DNA of 64,000 nucleotides, from contig JAJRVQ010000176.1 in assembly GCA_024277255.1 (NCBI GenBank), positions 1 to 64,000 on the forward strand, in the 5' to 3' direction. The position numbers and the translations under genes were made by a program. The first letter of the stretch is position 1; the number at the start of each line of letters is the position of its first letter. Under the pieces are notes generated by a model. The model did not search any database, was not told where the DNA came from, and saw nothing but the letters and a program-made list of their open reading frames with translations. This document shows, in pieces, positions 49,831 to 58,240 of this stretch. Source of the stretch: Acidobacteriota bacterium (GTDB taxonomy: Bacteria > Acidobacteriota > Thermoanaerobaculia > Multivoradales > SZUA-115).

Positions 49831-52209
49831 CTATGCTGATTTTCTTGGCTTGGTCAGCCATTCGAGGTCGCGGCGCCAGTTGCGGCGCGCTTTGGCTTCG
49901 TGCTCGAAGAGGGTGGTCTTCTTGTGGAGGACCAAGGTGAAGGGGCTCCCGGTGCGCCGGGTCTTGTGGAGAACGGGGAGTTCGTAGCGGTCGATTTCTC
50001 GATGCACGTGCAGCCGCCGTCGTTTGGCGATGGGCCATTCGAGTTGCTTCTTCTTCGGGTCGGCGAGGAAGTCACGGAGGGTGATGCAGAGGTCGCAGTC
50101 GCAGGTTCCCGGCAGGTCGAGGGACCAGTCATCTTTCTTGCGAGTGGGCTGCTTGAGGCGCGCCTCAAGCTGGCGGATGCAGTGGCGCCGGAGGGTGTTC
50201 AGGGCTGGCGAGGCTCCTTTTCTTGCTGCCTTGCCTCTTGCAGCGACCCGCAGCATGCTCACCAGAGCCGGGAGTAGAGGTTCGTGATCTCGGGTGCGCA
50301 GGAAGGTCACCATTTCGGTTTGCAGAGCCTTCACGCCAATGACCTCGGTGCTCTTGAGAAGGCCGAGGATCGGCTTTGCGAGCGCCGCGATAGCTGGATC
50401 TTGCCGGCTGGGCGCAGTGAGGTGCACGCTTTGGTCGATACCCCCCTTCAACCAGGCCCACTGATCCCGCCAGAGCAACTTTGCGCATCGCCGACCCGCC
50501 GGCTCGGTGGCGCACAACGCCTTGCACAAACGGGGCAGCGAGCCGAGCCAGGCGAACGAATCCTGCGGGCTCTCCGGCCGATGGGAGGCCCATCCGGCGA
50601 GAAGGGATCGCGCCCAGTCTTCGCCATAACTCCTCACCAGTGCCACGAAAGTCGGAGCCTGTGCGGGCGTGAGGGCCTCGGCTGAGAAGGGCAGCAGCAG
50701 GGACGCCGCCAGTGCCGGCTCCTCCAGCCCCTCCGCGATGGGCAAGGCCCGATCCAGAAAGTCGCCCCGCGTTTCGTGCCGGACGACGGCATCCCAGAAG
50801 GGCAGGAGCGATGCGGTGAACTTCTGGGCTTCGGACAGCCTGCCGGATCGTACCTTCTGTCCTATCTGGCCCAAGGCCCAAACGGGTGAAGCCTCGGCAC
50901 GCACGACGAATGCACGCTGGCGCGGCCACAGGACGATCGCCGCCCGGCGGTACCAGCGGTCCATGGTGTTGCCCCAGTTGCCCATGTACCCCTCGTACTC
51001 GGAGGCATAGGCGTCGAGGGACGACGACGGGGTGGTGGCGCATACCTCTTCGTCATCGACTCTACGGACGATGGCCGCCGCCCTTTTTCCGGAAGAGTTG
51101 ATGCAGCGCGTCAGGTGGATACCTTGATCGATGAGATCCAGGAGTTCGTAACGGTCCGGGTCGTCGGCCGCAGGAGGATCGTCTTCGTACCACTCGTCAT
51201 CCTCGTCACGCCACCAACTGCGGTGGTGGCCGTAGATATGATCGCTCCAGTCGGAGTCCATGCAATGCCACGTTTCCTGGACCTCGGCGAGCGCCAGCAC
51301 CCTCTCGCAGTCGTAGCGCTCGGCCGCCGCCACCAGTGCCGCCGACCGGGTGGCGTCACTGCCCTTGAGCCGTTGCCAGCTGAGCCCGCGCTGGGTGTAT
51401 TGGTGATCCAGCAGGTAGACGAGCCGGTTTGGCGGCTTGCGAAGAGGCTCCTCCTGCTTCCCTCTCCAACGCGGGGGAAGCGGAGTCTCGAAGTGTTCCC
51501 GCAGCAGCTCGACCAGAGCCTCAACCAGCGCAGGGTTTGCCTCAACGCCCTCCGGCTCGGCCGCGGTCGGCTCCTTTTCGAGCATCAGATTGTAGGTCAA
51601 GGTGATTCGATACCCTTCCTTGACCGGCCGAACTTCGTGCTGACAGTCGGCATAGAAGGCGACGAAGGAAAGGTGCTTCCGGGAGCCGCGGTAGGTGGCA
51701 CTTTCGTCCTGATGCTCGATCCTCAGCGTACCCCCCTTGAACGAGGACGGCAGGGTCACGACCAGGGTACCGACCATCTTGTCGGCCTTTTCCGAATCCT
51801 GATGGGGCAGGAAAAACTGGCCGGGAGCGTAGACCAGCATGGCGTGAAACTCGGCCTTCAGCCGATGGCCGGCAGCCACCCCGAGATCCTCGCCCAATTG
51901 GGCAAGGACAGGCAGCAACGTCCGCTTCCACCGGCGCAGGTCTATCTTGACTCGGCTCTTGGGGATCTCCCAGGTATCGCGAACCTGCCGGTCGAGAAGC
52001 GTCTTCTCCCCCAGCCCGTAACGCGCGGGCCGCCCGATCTGGCAAAGTCGCTGCGCCTGGCGGCGAGGGACCGGAAAGCGGAGCCGCCCAAGGCCCTTCA
52101 CTTCGAGGTGTAGATCCTCGGTGGGCCGTGCCTGCTTGGCGCTGAAGCTACCTGGAGCACCGACCTCGCTCAGGAGATCAGCGATGCGTTGAAGTGATGC
52201 CACGGTCAC
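49831..52209 (-). CDS. Large 2OG-Fe(II) oxygenase domain protein
   Basis: 792 residues. The first 210 form a prolyl-hydroxylase-like 2-oxoglutarate/Fe(II) oxygenase: iron ligands His 136 and Asp 138 (LPHQDSEKAD), His 191 (CQHEVRPV) and the 2OG-binding Arg 201 (GYRITLTYNL). The remaining 580 residues are unrecognised and helical, with acidic WWRDEDDEWYEDD near 330-345 and a Cys pair (TCDCDLC) near 720. It probably hydroxylates a protein or small molecule in the cytoplasm. The GTG start has GGAGG 7 bases upstream. It lies just beyond the restriction operon, in the opposite direction. Confidence 0.8.
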   Translation of the reverse strand: MTVASLQRIADLLSEVGAPGSFSAKQARPTEDLHLEVKGLGRLRFPVPRRQAQRLCQIGRPARYGLGEKTLLDRQVRDTWEIPKSRVKIDLRRWKRTLLPVLAQLGEDLGVAAGHRLKAEFHAMLVYAPGQFFLPHQDSEKADKMVGTLVVTLPSSFKGGTLRIEHQDESATYRGSRKHLSFVAFYADCQHEVRPVKEGYRITLTYNLMLEKEPTAAEPEGVEANPALVEALVELLREHFETPLPPRWRGKQEEPLRKPPNRLVYLLDHQYTQRGLSWQRLKGSDATRSAALVAAAERYDCERVLALAEVQETWHCMDSDWSDHIYGHHRSWWRDEDDEWYEDDPPAADDPDRYELLDLIDQGIHLTRCINSSGKRAAAIVRRVDDEEVCATTPSSSLDAYASEYEGYMGNWGNTMDRWYRRAAIVLWPRQRAFVVRAEASPVWALGQIGQKVRSGRLSEAQKFTASLLPFWDAVVRHETRGDFLDRALPIAEGLEEPALAASLLLPFSAEALTPAQAPTFVALVRSYGEDWARSLLAGWASHRPESPQDSFAWLGSLPRLCKALCATEPAGRRCAKLLWRDQWAWLKGGIDQSVHLTAPSRQDPAIAALAKPILGLLKSTEVIGVKALQTEMVTFLRTRDHEPLLPALVSMLRVAARGKAARKGASPALNTLRRHCIRQLEARLKQPTRKKDDWSLDLPGTCDCDLCITLRDFLADPKKKQLEWPIAKRRRLHVHREIDRYELPVLHKTRRTGSPFTLVLHKKTTLFEHEAKARRNWRRDLEWLTKPRKSA

Positions 52210-52367
52210 GGGCAGCCTCCTGGTCTAAGAATTCAACGAGTCGAAGTCGTGCCCCGCCCCGTCTTTGCACCGCCTTGGCGAACTACCGCCGGCTTGGTGA
52301 GTCTTGTGGATTCTATGGCGGAAGATGTTCGATCCACAAAACGGCCGGTGCCCTTGCTGTGCCGAGG

Positions 52368-52646
52368 CTATCCACTCCGGTTGGTCGATTTCCGGCGGAA
52401 GTGCTTCGCAAGGAACACTTTCGCGAGTTCCTCACCCTCCTCAGTGAGTAGGAGCGACTTTGCCTTCGACACCGGGTCTGTGATCCATCCCTTTCGGAAG
52501 AGATAATTCATCAGATTCCAATCCAGCGCCTTCCAGACTCTCCGACCATGAAGCGTGAGCGAGAGCAGCGCCAGTGCCGATTCCGCGAGCTTCTCTTCAT
52601 CGAGGGCCGCAGGGAGGTGGACAGGGTGTTCGCGGTCGCGTTCCAT
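52368..52646 (-). CDS. DUF6429 family small protein
   Basis: A 92-residue soluble protein whose core (ALALLSLTLHGRRVWKALDW, then GWITDPVSKAKSLLLTEEG) matches the short DUF6429 family, which has no known function and a winged-helix-like look. AGGAG is 7 bases before ATG 52646 on the minus strand. It is 158 bases upstream of the 2OG oxygenase gene in the same direction; that gap shows no other gene. The N-terminal 18 residues (RDREHPVHLPAAL) appear to be a lineage-specific addition. Confidence 0.75.
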   Translation of the reverse strand: MERDREHPVHLPAALDEEKLAESALALLSLTLHGRRVWKALDWNLMNYLFRKGWITDPVSKAKSLLLTEEGEELAKVFLAKHFRRKSTNRSG

Positions 52647-53013
52647 CGTGGTGCTCCTCGTGGTCCCAAGTTGCTCAACCGCCGCGAAAGGTACCAGGGG
52701 AACCTCATCGGAGGCACAGCGTTGTGGTCAGGGAAGTGAAAGTTGCTCACAGCCACGACCTTACTACCTAACCGGCAGTGCGTCAGTTCACGAGTGCCTC
52801 GGTGTTGGACCGGTGAACTGGTGCAAGCTGTCGGCCATTTCGTCGGCTGGTGTAAGAGCTTCGAGGGTGGGAGCCGGCGCAAAACCGGGCCGAGAGACGC
52901 TCGCGGCCAGGGCGAGAGTCGCCACGGTAGACTTGAGGAGTCATGGCGAGCATCAAGGAGCGAGGGCAGGTCTTGGATACCTCGGCAGAGAGCCAGGGTG
53001 TTCAATGGGAGTG
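52647..53013. other. Intergenic region without recognisable feature
   Basis: A 367-base gap between the DUF6429 gene start and the histone-deacetylase-family gene end, both on the minus strand. It contains the DUF6429 ribosome site and probably its promoter. A 50-codon frame from ATG 52943 has no homology. Confidence 0.5.
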
Positions 53014-54879
53014 CTACCGGCGCAGTGCCGGGCGCAAGGTGGGGTCGGGGGAGAAGGAAAACTTCCCCAGCTGTTCCTCGACGGCTCTGTCGTAGCTGGC
53101 GCTGCCCACCTTTTCTTTGAGGCTGTCGCTGATCGGGATGATCATTGGCTTGGGCTGCCATTGGAAGGGCTGGCCGGTGGCGGCGTCGCGGACTTGGCCG
53201 CGGTCGATGGCGAGGCTGGCCTCGGTCAGCGAGAGGGGGGCGAGGTCTCTTTTGAGGGCGCGGAAGCGGGCTTCGTCTTCAGGGTCGACGAAGCGTAGGA
53301 CGCGGTGGCTTTGGGCGGCGAGATGGTAGTGGGCGGGGACGAAACCGACGCCGTCGAGTTCCAGACGCTTGCAGATCAGAATGAAGAGGGCTACCGCGTC
53401 GCGCAGCATGCCGAGGCCGGGGTGCTGCTGGCCGGGCAGGGGCTGCTGGTTGGCTGAGAACTGAGCGCGCGGGTTCTGCAGCATCAGCCATTCGACAAAG
53501 AGGATTTCGTAACCGGGGAGTACCCGCCGGTCGCGGCGTAGCCGTGTCTCGGCGACCAGCTCGGTCTTGGCCTCGTCGCCGAAGATGCGCAGCGTCTGGC
53601 CGGTTGGGTTGTCCAGATCGAACTCGATCGTGGGGTGGTCGAAGCCCATCTCCTGGAGGCGTCTGAGTACTCCGTAGCGCTCCAGTGCCAGCTCGATGCC
53701 GTGGGTGGAGTAATAGTCGAGCAGGCGGGTGAGGCTCTGACGGCCGGTGAGTCCCGGCATGAGGTCGGCGGCGGAGAGGTCGAGATCCCAGCCATCGCTC
53801 TTGGCGCCTGCCGTGGAGGAAGGTGCTGGTGAGAGGTCGCCGGTCAGTTGGTGCGGCTGGACCAGAGTTGAAAGATGGCGGTAGCGCAGCAGGGTCACTC
53901 CGTCGGTCGTCGGTGGTTCGATCTGTTGGCCGCCGGTCAGCCAGTTGGCGATGAAACGAGCCGAATAGCGCCAGGAACTGGTGCCGTAGCCGCCAGCCAG
54001 AAGTACCACCAACGAGGCGCCGGCGGCGAGGGGCGCGGCGAGCATGTCGATCACCATGCGGTCGCGGTCGAGAAGGCCCTGGGCGGTGATTCGCCAGTTG
54101 CCGAGCCGATCGTCTGCCGCCGGGTCGCAGCCGGCCAGGTAGAAGACGAGGCCGGGCCGGACCTCGCGAACCACCGGTGGCAGGTATTGGCGCACCGCCT
54201 CCAGGTAGGCCTCGTCCTCGACGCCTTCGCCGAGTGCCACGGTGGTGGCACCCAGTGCGGCGGCATCGCCCCAGTCGGCGTTGTGGATCGAGAAGGTATG
54301 GACGCTGGGATCGGCGGCGAAGATATGGCGGGTACCGTCGCCGTCGTGGAGATCGAGGTCGATCACCAGGATCGGCTCGGTGAAGCCATTGGCTCGTTCT
54401 TTGGCGATGGCGATGGCCACGTCGTTGAAGGCGCAGAAGCCTTGGCCGTGATCGGCGTGCGCGTGATGCAGCCCGCCCCCCAAGTTGATCACCTGACACC
54501 CACTGGCCAGTGCCAGCCGCGTGGCGAGCAGCGTGCCTCCGGTCATCGCCCGTTGCACGGAGAGGAAGCGGTCCTCCGTCGCGGGGGGAACTTCGAAACC
54601 GAGGATCCGGTGGGTGCCGCCCGGCTGCAACACTTCGCTGAGATAACGCTGCGAGTGAACCCGGCCGAGGTCGCGCAACGGTGCACTGCGCGGCCAATGC
54701 AGATCTCCACCCTGGACCAACCCTTCGTGGATCAGGAAGGTGAGGATATTTTCGGCGCGGTGGGGGTCGTAGGGAACTCCGGGTAAGTCGAGGCGGTACT
54801 GGCTGCTGTAGACGAAGGCGAAGCTCGCCGGCTTGAGGGTGCGCAGCCACCGCCGCCAGAGGCGGCGCAGAGAGTTCAT
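53014..54879 (-). CDS. Histone deacetylase family protein with C-terminal extension
   Basis: 621 residues. The arginase/deacetylase domain occupies about 20-350. It has the tandem His HH at 138-139 in GGGLHHAHADHGQGFCAFND, the zinc-binding Asp/His in DLDLHDGDGT near 174-183, and LLAGGYGTSSWRYSARF near 297. Bacterial members deacetylate small molecules such as acetoin-related compounds or polyamines. A C-terminal domain of about 250 residues (from SDGWDLDLSAADLMPGLTGR) is unrecognised. It contains a LELDGVGFVPAHYHLAAQ block and could be substrate-specific. The ATG overlaps the stop of a 40-codon upstream gene. Confidence 0.87.
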   Translation of the reverse strand: MNSLRRLWRRWLRTLKPASFAFVYSSQYRLDLPGVPYDPHRAENILTFLIHEGLVQGGDLHWPRSAPLRDLGRVHSQRYLSEVLQPGGTHRILGFEVPPATEDRFLSVQRAMTGGTLLATRLALASGCQVINLGGGLHHAHADHGQGFCAFNDVAIAIAKERANGFTEPILVIDLDLHDGDGTRHIFAADPSVHTFSIHNADWGDAAALGATTVALGEGVEDEAYLEAVRQYLPPVVREVRPGLVFYLAGCDPAADDRLGNWRITAQGLLDRDRMVIDMLAAPLAAGASLVVLLAGGYGTSSWRYSARFIANWLTGGQQIEPPTTDGVTLLRYRHLSTLVQPHQLTGDLSPAPSSTAGAKSDGWDLDLSAADLMPGLTGRQSLTRLLDYYSTHGIELALERYGVLRRLQEMGFDHPTIEFDLDNPTGQTLRIFGDEAKTELVAETRLRRDRRVLPGYEILFVEWLMLQNPRAQFSANQQPLPGQQHPGLGMLRDAVALFILICKRLELDGVGFVPAHYHLAAQSHRVLRFVDPEDEARFRALKRDLAPLSLTEASLAIDRGQVRDAATGQPFQWQPKPMIIPISDSLKEKVGSASYDRAVEEQLGKFSFSPDPTLRPALRR

Positions 54880-54998
54880 TGGGACCGTGTCATAGGCCGC
54901 CCACGGCCGGTCGGCTTTGGATGGCTAGCCTTCTTTGCCGGTTCTTCCGGCAGGTTGGCGATCATCGAAGCGGCCATCTCCCGGGGACTCTTGGTCAT
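54876..54998 (-). CDS. 40-residue small gene coupled to the deacetylase (truncated DUF4287-like?)
   Basis: ATG 54998 on the minus strand is preceded by AAGGAG 7 bases upstream. The frame ends in a TGA that overlaps the deacetylase ATG (ATGA). The product begins MTKSPREMAASMIANLPEEP and continues with a Lys/Arg/Pro-rich basic tail. The EMAASMIANLPE start resembles the N-terminus of DUF4287-type proteins, whose next motif (EKTGKS) is absent here. It may be a truncated remnant used as a translational leader, or a real small protein. Its good ribosome site and exact coupling argue that it is translated. Confidence 0.55.
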   Translation of the reverse strand: MTKSPREMAASMIANLPEEPAKKASHPKPTGRGRPMTRSQ

Positions 54999-55245
54999 CG
55001 CCCGTCTCCTTGGTTGAAGCGTGCTGGACACTACCGCGAGCTGGTTTTCTTCTCTTTTCCCTCAACGTTTTCGCTGCACCAAGAGTAGAACAGGTGAACG
55101 GTCAAAGAGAGTCAAGAAAATACCACTCTTCTCAAACCACCCTCTCAACCCGCCGACCAGGCGCTAAGCGACCGTGCGCAGACACGCGTCGCCACTGCGG
55201 AGTCGCTAGCCATCCACTGGTTGGTTGAACCCGAGGAACATGACG
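54999..55245. other. Divergent intergenic region
   Basis: Contains the presumed promoters of the small gene/deacetylase pair (minus) and the secretin-N-like gene (plus). It is relatively A/T-rich at 55040-55140. I see no clear -10/-35 pair, RNA gene or repeat. Confidence 0.4.
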
Positions 55246-56040
55246 ATGAAACCAGTGACCAGCTTCACCTTGTCTCACCCGCTGATGCACCGCCGCCTAT
55301 TCTCGCTCGCCGTCGGTTTGGCCCTCGCTCTGAGCTTGCTGGCGCCGCTCGCCGGCCAGGCGCAGGCGGCCAAGGCGGACGATGTCGTGACCATCCCGGT
55401 CAAGCTCCAGTACATTCATCCCCGTCACCTGGCGGACACCATGAGGATGCTGGGAATTCAGTTCCAGCAGGTCGTCGATCTGAACACGGTTATCGTCACC
55501 GGCGATTCCCGGGAGATCAAGGCTGCTCGGGAGCTGATCGCAGCGCTCGACGTGCCACCCGAGCCGGCGCGCTCGGTCGAGGTCAACGTCTACCTGTTGG
55601 CCGCCACGCGGGCGCAGAGTGGCAACAGCGATCTTCCCGACCTCCTCCAGCCGGCGGTTCGCAACCTCGAAGAATCGCTTGGCTACCGCGGGTTCTCGCT
55701 GATCGATACCCTCTACCTGCGCACCAAGGACGGGAGCAACGGCGGCGTCAGCGGCGGCGGCCGTCAGCTCGTCGAGGAGGGCCACACGGTGAGCACGCTC
55801 TACGAGTTTGGCTTCGATCGGCTGTCGATCCTCGACCGGCAAGAGGTGCGCGTGGTGCGCTTTGACGACCTGTGGTTTGAGACCGGCATGGACAGCAGCG
55901 GTCCCAGCCAGTTCTATGCCTCCGCCCTGCGTACCGATATCGAACTACTCAACGGACAGGTGGCGGTGATTGCCAAGGCGACGCCTGCCGGTACCGACCA
56001 TGCGCTGGTGCTGGTGGTGAGTGCCGAGATTGTGGACTGA
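55246..56040 (+). CDS. Exported protein with secretin N-like domain
   Basis: 264 residues. A signal peptide (MHRRLFSLAVGLALALSLLA region, cleaved after the AQA) precedes a short KH-like secretin N subdomain (PVKLQYIHPRHLADTMRMLG, TVIVTGDSREIKAARELIAA, about 50-100). Such domains line the periplasmic ring of secretins. The following 150 residues (SVEVNVYLLAATRA onward) match the shape of the short exported proteins that carry only N domains. No secretin pore domain is present, so it may be an accessory ring component. GAGGA at 55233-55237 favours ATG 55246 over ATG 55240 and TTG 55225. Confidence 0.72.
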   Translation: MKPVTSFTLSHPLMHRRLFSLAVGLALALSLLAPLAGQAQAAKADDVVTIPVKLQYIHPRHLADTMRMLGIQFQQVVDLNTVIVTGDSREIKAARELIAALDVPPEPARSVEVNVYLLAATRAQSGNSDLPDLLQPAVRNLEESLGYRGFSLIDTLYLRTKDGSNGGVSGGGRQLVEEGHTVSTLYEFGFDRLSILDRQEVRVVRFDDLWFETGMDSSGPSQFYASALRTDIELLNGQVAVIAKATPAGTDHALVLVVSAEIVD

Positions 56041-56048
56041 GAAGACCA

Positions 56049-57356
56049 CTATTCCGGCTGGCGCACCACCCGGCCGCCTTGCATGACGAAGTCGATCTTT
56101 TCGAGGGTCGTGACATCCTCCAAGGGGTTGCCGGGGGCGGCGACGATGTCGGCGAGGCGACCGGCGGCGAGGGTTCCTCGGTCCTGCAAGTCGAGCAGGT
56201 CGGCGGCGTACACGGTCGCGGTGCGGATGGCTTCGAGCGGCGACATGCCGCGCTCGACCAGGGCGCTAAACTCGCGCGCGTTGAGGCCATGGGGATAGAC
56301 GGCGGCGTCGGTGCCGAAGGCGATTTTGACTCCGGCACGGATCGCCTTGGTGAGGCTCAGTTTGGCCTGCGGCAGGACGGTCTCGGCCTTCTTGCGCACC
56401 GGCGGCGGCAGCTGGTCGAGATCGATGGCGTCGGCGAGATAAGTGGTGGGTACCAGGTAGGTGCCCCGTTCGATCATCAGTTGGATCGCCTCGTCGGTGA
56501 GGATCGAACCATGCTCGATCGAGGCGACCCCGGCAAGGATCGCGGCGATGATCCCCTCGCTGCCGTGGGCGTGCGCCGCGACTTTGACGCCGTGGCGAGC
56601 CGCCTCTTCGACCATCGCCCCCAACTCGGCCGCCGAGTACTGCTGAGCGCCCACCGAACCCTCAAAGGAGAGCACGCCGGCGGTGGCGCAGGTCTTGATC
56701 CACTGCGCGCCGTGTTTGATCTGGTAACGCACCGCGCGCACCACCTCGTCGGCACCGTCCGCCACGCCGCTCTCCGGGCCGCGCTCGGCGATGCCCGGCG
56801 CGTAGCCGGTGGTGTCGCAGTGACCGCCGGTGATGCCCAGTGCGTGACCGGCCGGAATGACCCGCGGACCCTCGATGCGACCGGCGGCGATGGCACGGGA
56901 GAGCGAGACATCGACAAACCCCGTCGAGCCGAGATCGCGCACGGTGGTGAAACCGGCGGCGAGAGTCACCTTGGCGTGGCCGACTCCGCGCAGAGCGGCA
57001 TCGGCGGCGGTTTCGCGCACCGGGCGGTTCACCCAGTCGCCGCCGATGGCATAGGCGAGATGGGTGTGCAGATCCATCAGTCCGGGCAGCAGGGTGCGAT
57101 CGCCGAGGTCGAGCAGTTCCACTCCGGCCGGTGTTTTACCGTGGCCTACTTGACGGATGATCCCGTTTTCGACCCACACCCAGCCATTGGCGATCAGCCG
57201 CCCGTTCTCGACGTCGAGCAAGCGATCGGCGCGCAGAACCAGGCTGCCTTCGGCCAGGGGCGCTCCGCCGTTGCTGCCCGCGGCCCACAGGCAGGGTGCC
57301 CAGGCGAAGGCGAGAAGGAGGAGGCACGAAACGAGACGGAGAGATCTGCGACGCAT
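56049..57356 (-). CDS. Secreted amidohydrolase (Xaa-Pro dipeptidase-like)
   Basis: 435 residues with a signal peptide (about 1-26). The metal-dependent hydrolase barrel has HTH at 97-99 (GLMDLHTHLAY), Lys 221 in QWIKTCATAG, His 262 and 264 in AAHAHGSEG, His 282 in IEHGS and Asp 350 in FGTDAAVYPHG. This residue set is that of binuclear zinc amidohydrolases of the prolidase/organophosphatase group. It probably acts in the periplasm on dipeptides or N-acyl amino acids. ATG 57356 has AAGGA upstream on the minus strand; the frame is open further upstream but unconserved. Confidence 0.88.
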   Translation of the reverse strand: MRRRSLRLVSCLLLLAFAWAPCLWAAGSNGGAPLAEGSLVLRADRLLDVENGRLIANGWVWVENGIIRQVGHGKTPAGVELLDLGDRTLLPGLMDLHTHLAYAIGGDWVNRPVRETAADAALRGVGHAKVTLAAGFTTVRDLGSTGFVDVSLSRAIAAGRIEGPRVIPAGHALGITGGHCDTTGYAPGIAERGPESGVADGADEVVRAVRYQIKHGAQWIKTCATAGVLSFEGSVGAQQYSAAELGAMVEEAARHGVKVAAHAHGSEGIIAAILAGVASIEHGSILTDEAIQLMIERGTYLVPTTYLADAIDLDQLPPPVRKKAETVLPQAKLSLTKAIRAGVKIAFGTDAAVYPHGLNAREFSALVERGMSPLEAIRTATVYAADLLDLQDRGTLAAGRLADIVAAPGNPLEDVTTLEKIDFVMQGGRVVRQPE

Positions 57357-57446
57357 TGCGGTTCCTTTCACGGCAAGGGATCTGTTTCTCTGTGGCGGAG
57401 TCCTGATGATAGCCGGTTCGCTACGGAGGGAAACCCCTCTGGGAGA

Positions 57447-57452
57447 TAGACT
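57447..57452 (+). promoter_or_regulatory. Putative -10 box before the phosphopantetheinyl transferase
   Basis: TAGACT ending 8 bases before ATG 57461. Confidence 0.35.
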
Positions 57453-57460
57453 TCGAGGCG

Positions 57461-58207
57461 ATGAGTTTTCCACCTCTAGACCGACCCCGCCGGGTGCGCG
57501 ACGAACTCAACGGCCGGCGCATCCATGTGTGGGCGGCGCGGCTCGATCCGCCGGCCTGGCGGGTCGAACAGCTCCACCGGTTGCTCGACGACGATGAAAA
57601 GCAGAAGGCGGCGCGCTTTCGCTTCGACCGCCACCGCCGCCGCTTCATCGTCGGCCGTGGCTTCCAGCGCATCGCCCTGGGGGACTACCTCGGGGTCGAT
57701 GCGGCGGCGATCGAGCTGGCCTACGGCGACAAGGGCAAGCCCTACCTGGCCCGCCAGCCGGCGGGAGCACCGCTCTATTTCAACCTGTCGAATTCGGAAG
57801 AGCTGGCGCTGTTGGCGCTCAATCGCGAGCGCGAGATCGGCGTCGACGTCGAACAGCTGCGCGAAGTGCACGAGATGGAACAGCTGGCCGAGCGGTTCTT
57901 CTCCAAACAGGAATCGCCGGTCCTTCTGGCCCAGCCCGAAGAGCGCCGGGTCGAGACCTTCTTCAATTGTTGGACGCGCAAGGAGGCCTATCTGAAGGCG
58001 GTGGGCACCGGCCTTTCGGCGCCGCTCAACCGCTTCGACGTCACTCTGGCGCCGGGCGATGAACCGCGCATGTTGGCGCTGGAGGAGAGCCGCGAGAAGG
58101 CGGCGCGGTGGAGCCTCTACCACCTCAATCCGGCCGACGGATACCTCGGAGCGATCGCGATTGAGGAGGACGGATGGCGGATCGACAGCTGGACTTGGAG
58201 CGGCTAG
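57461..58207 (+). CDS. 4'-phosphopantetheinyl transferase, Sfp type
   Basis: 248 residues. The metal ligands Asp 129 and Glu 131 lie in IGVDVEQ, and WTRKEAYLKA at 171-180 supplies Glu 175 and Lys 179. FNLSNSEELALLAL at 107-120 is the usual FNLSHS strand with Asn in place of His. The enzyme transfers phosphopantetheine from CoA to carrier proteins of lipid, polyketide or peptide synthesis. No synthase genes are in the window, so its client is elsewhere. The start is 104 bases from the divergent amidohydrolase start. Confidence 0.9.
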   Translation: MSFPPLDRPRRVRDELNGRRIHVWAARLDPPAWRVEQLHRLLDDDEKQKAARFRFDRHRRRFIVGRGFQRIALGDYLGVDAAAIELAYGDKGKPYLARQPAGAPLYFNLSNSEELALLALNREREIGVDVEQLREVHEMEQLAERFFSKQESPVLLAQPEERRVETFFNCWTRKEAYLKAVGTGLSAPLNRFDVTLAPGDEPRMLALEESREKAARWSLYHLNPADGYLGAIAIEEDGWRIDSWTWSG

Positions 58208-58224
58208 CAACCCCGGTGAACCGG

Positions 58225-58230
58225 TAGAAT
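58225..58230 (+). promoter_or_regulatory. Putative -10 box before mtaB
   Basis: TAGAAT preceded by GG, ending 10 bases before ATG 58241. No Shine-Dalgarno is present. Confidence 0.4.
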
Positions 58231-58240
58231 CGCGCCCGCG

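Noticed and set aside
52943-53095. A 50-codon plus-strand frame starting at ATG 52943 with GAGGAG just upstream
   Set aside because: The ribosome site is only 2 bases from the ATG, the product has no homology or composition bias of interest, and its 3' part lies antisense to the deacetylase gene.
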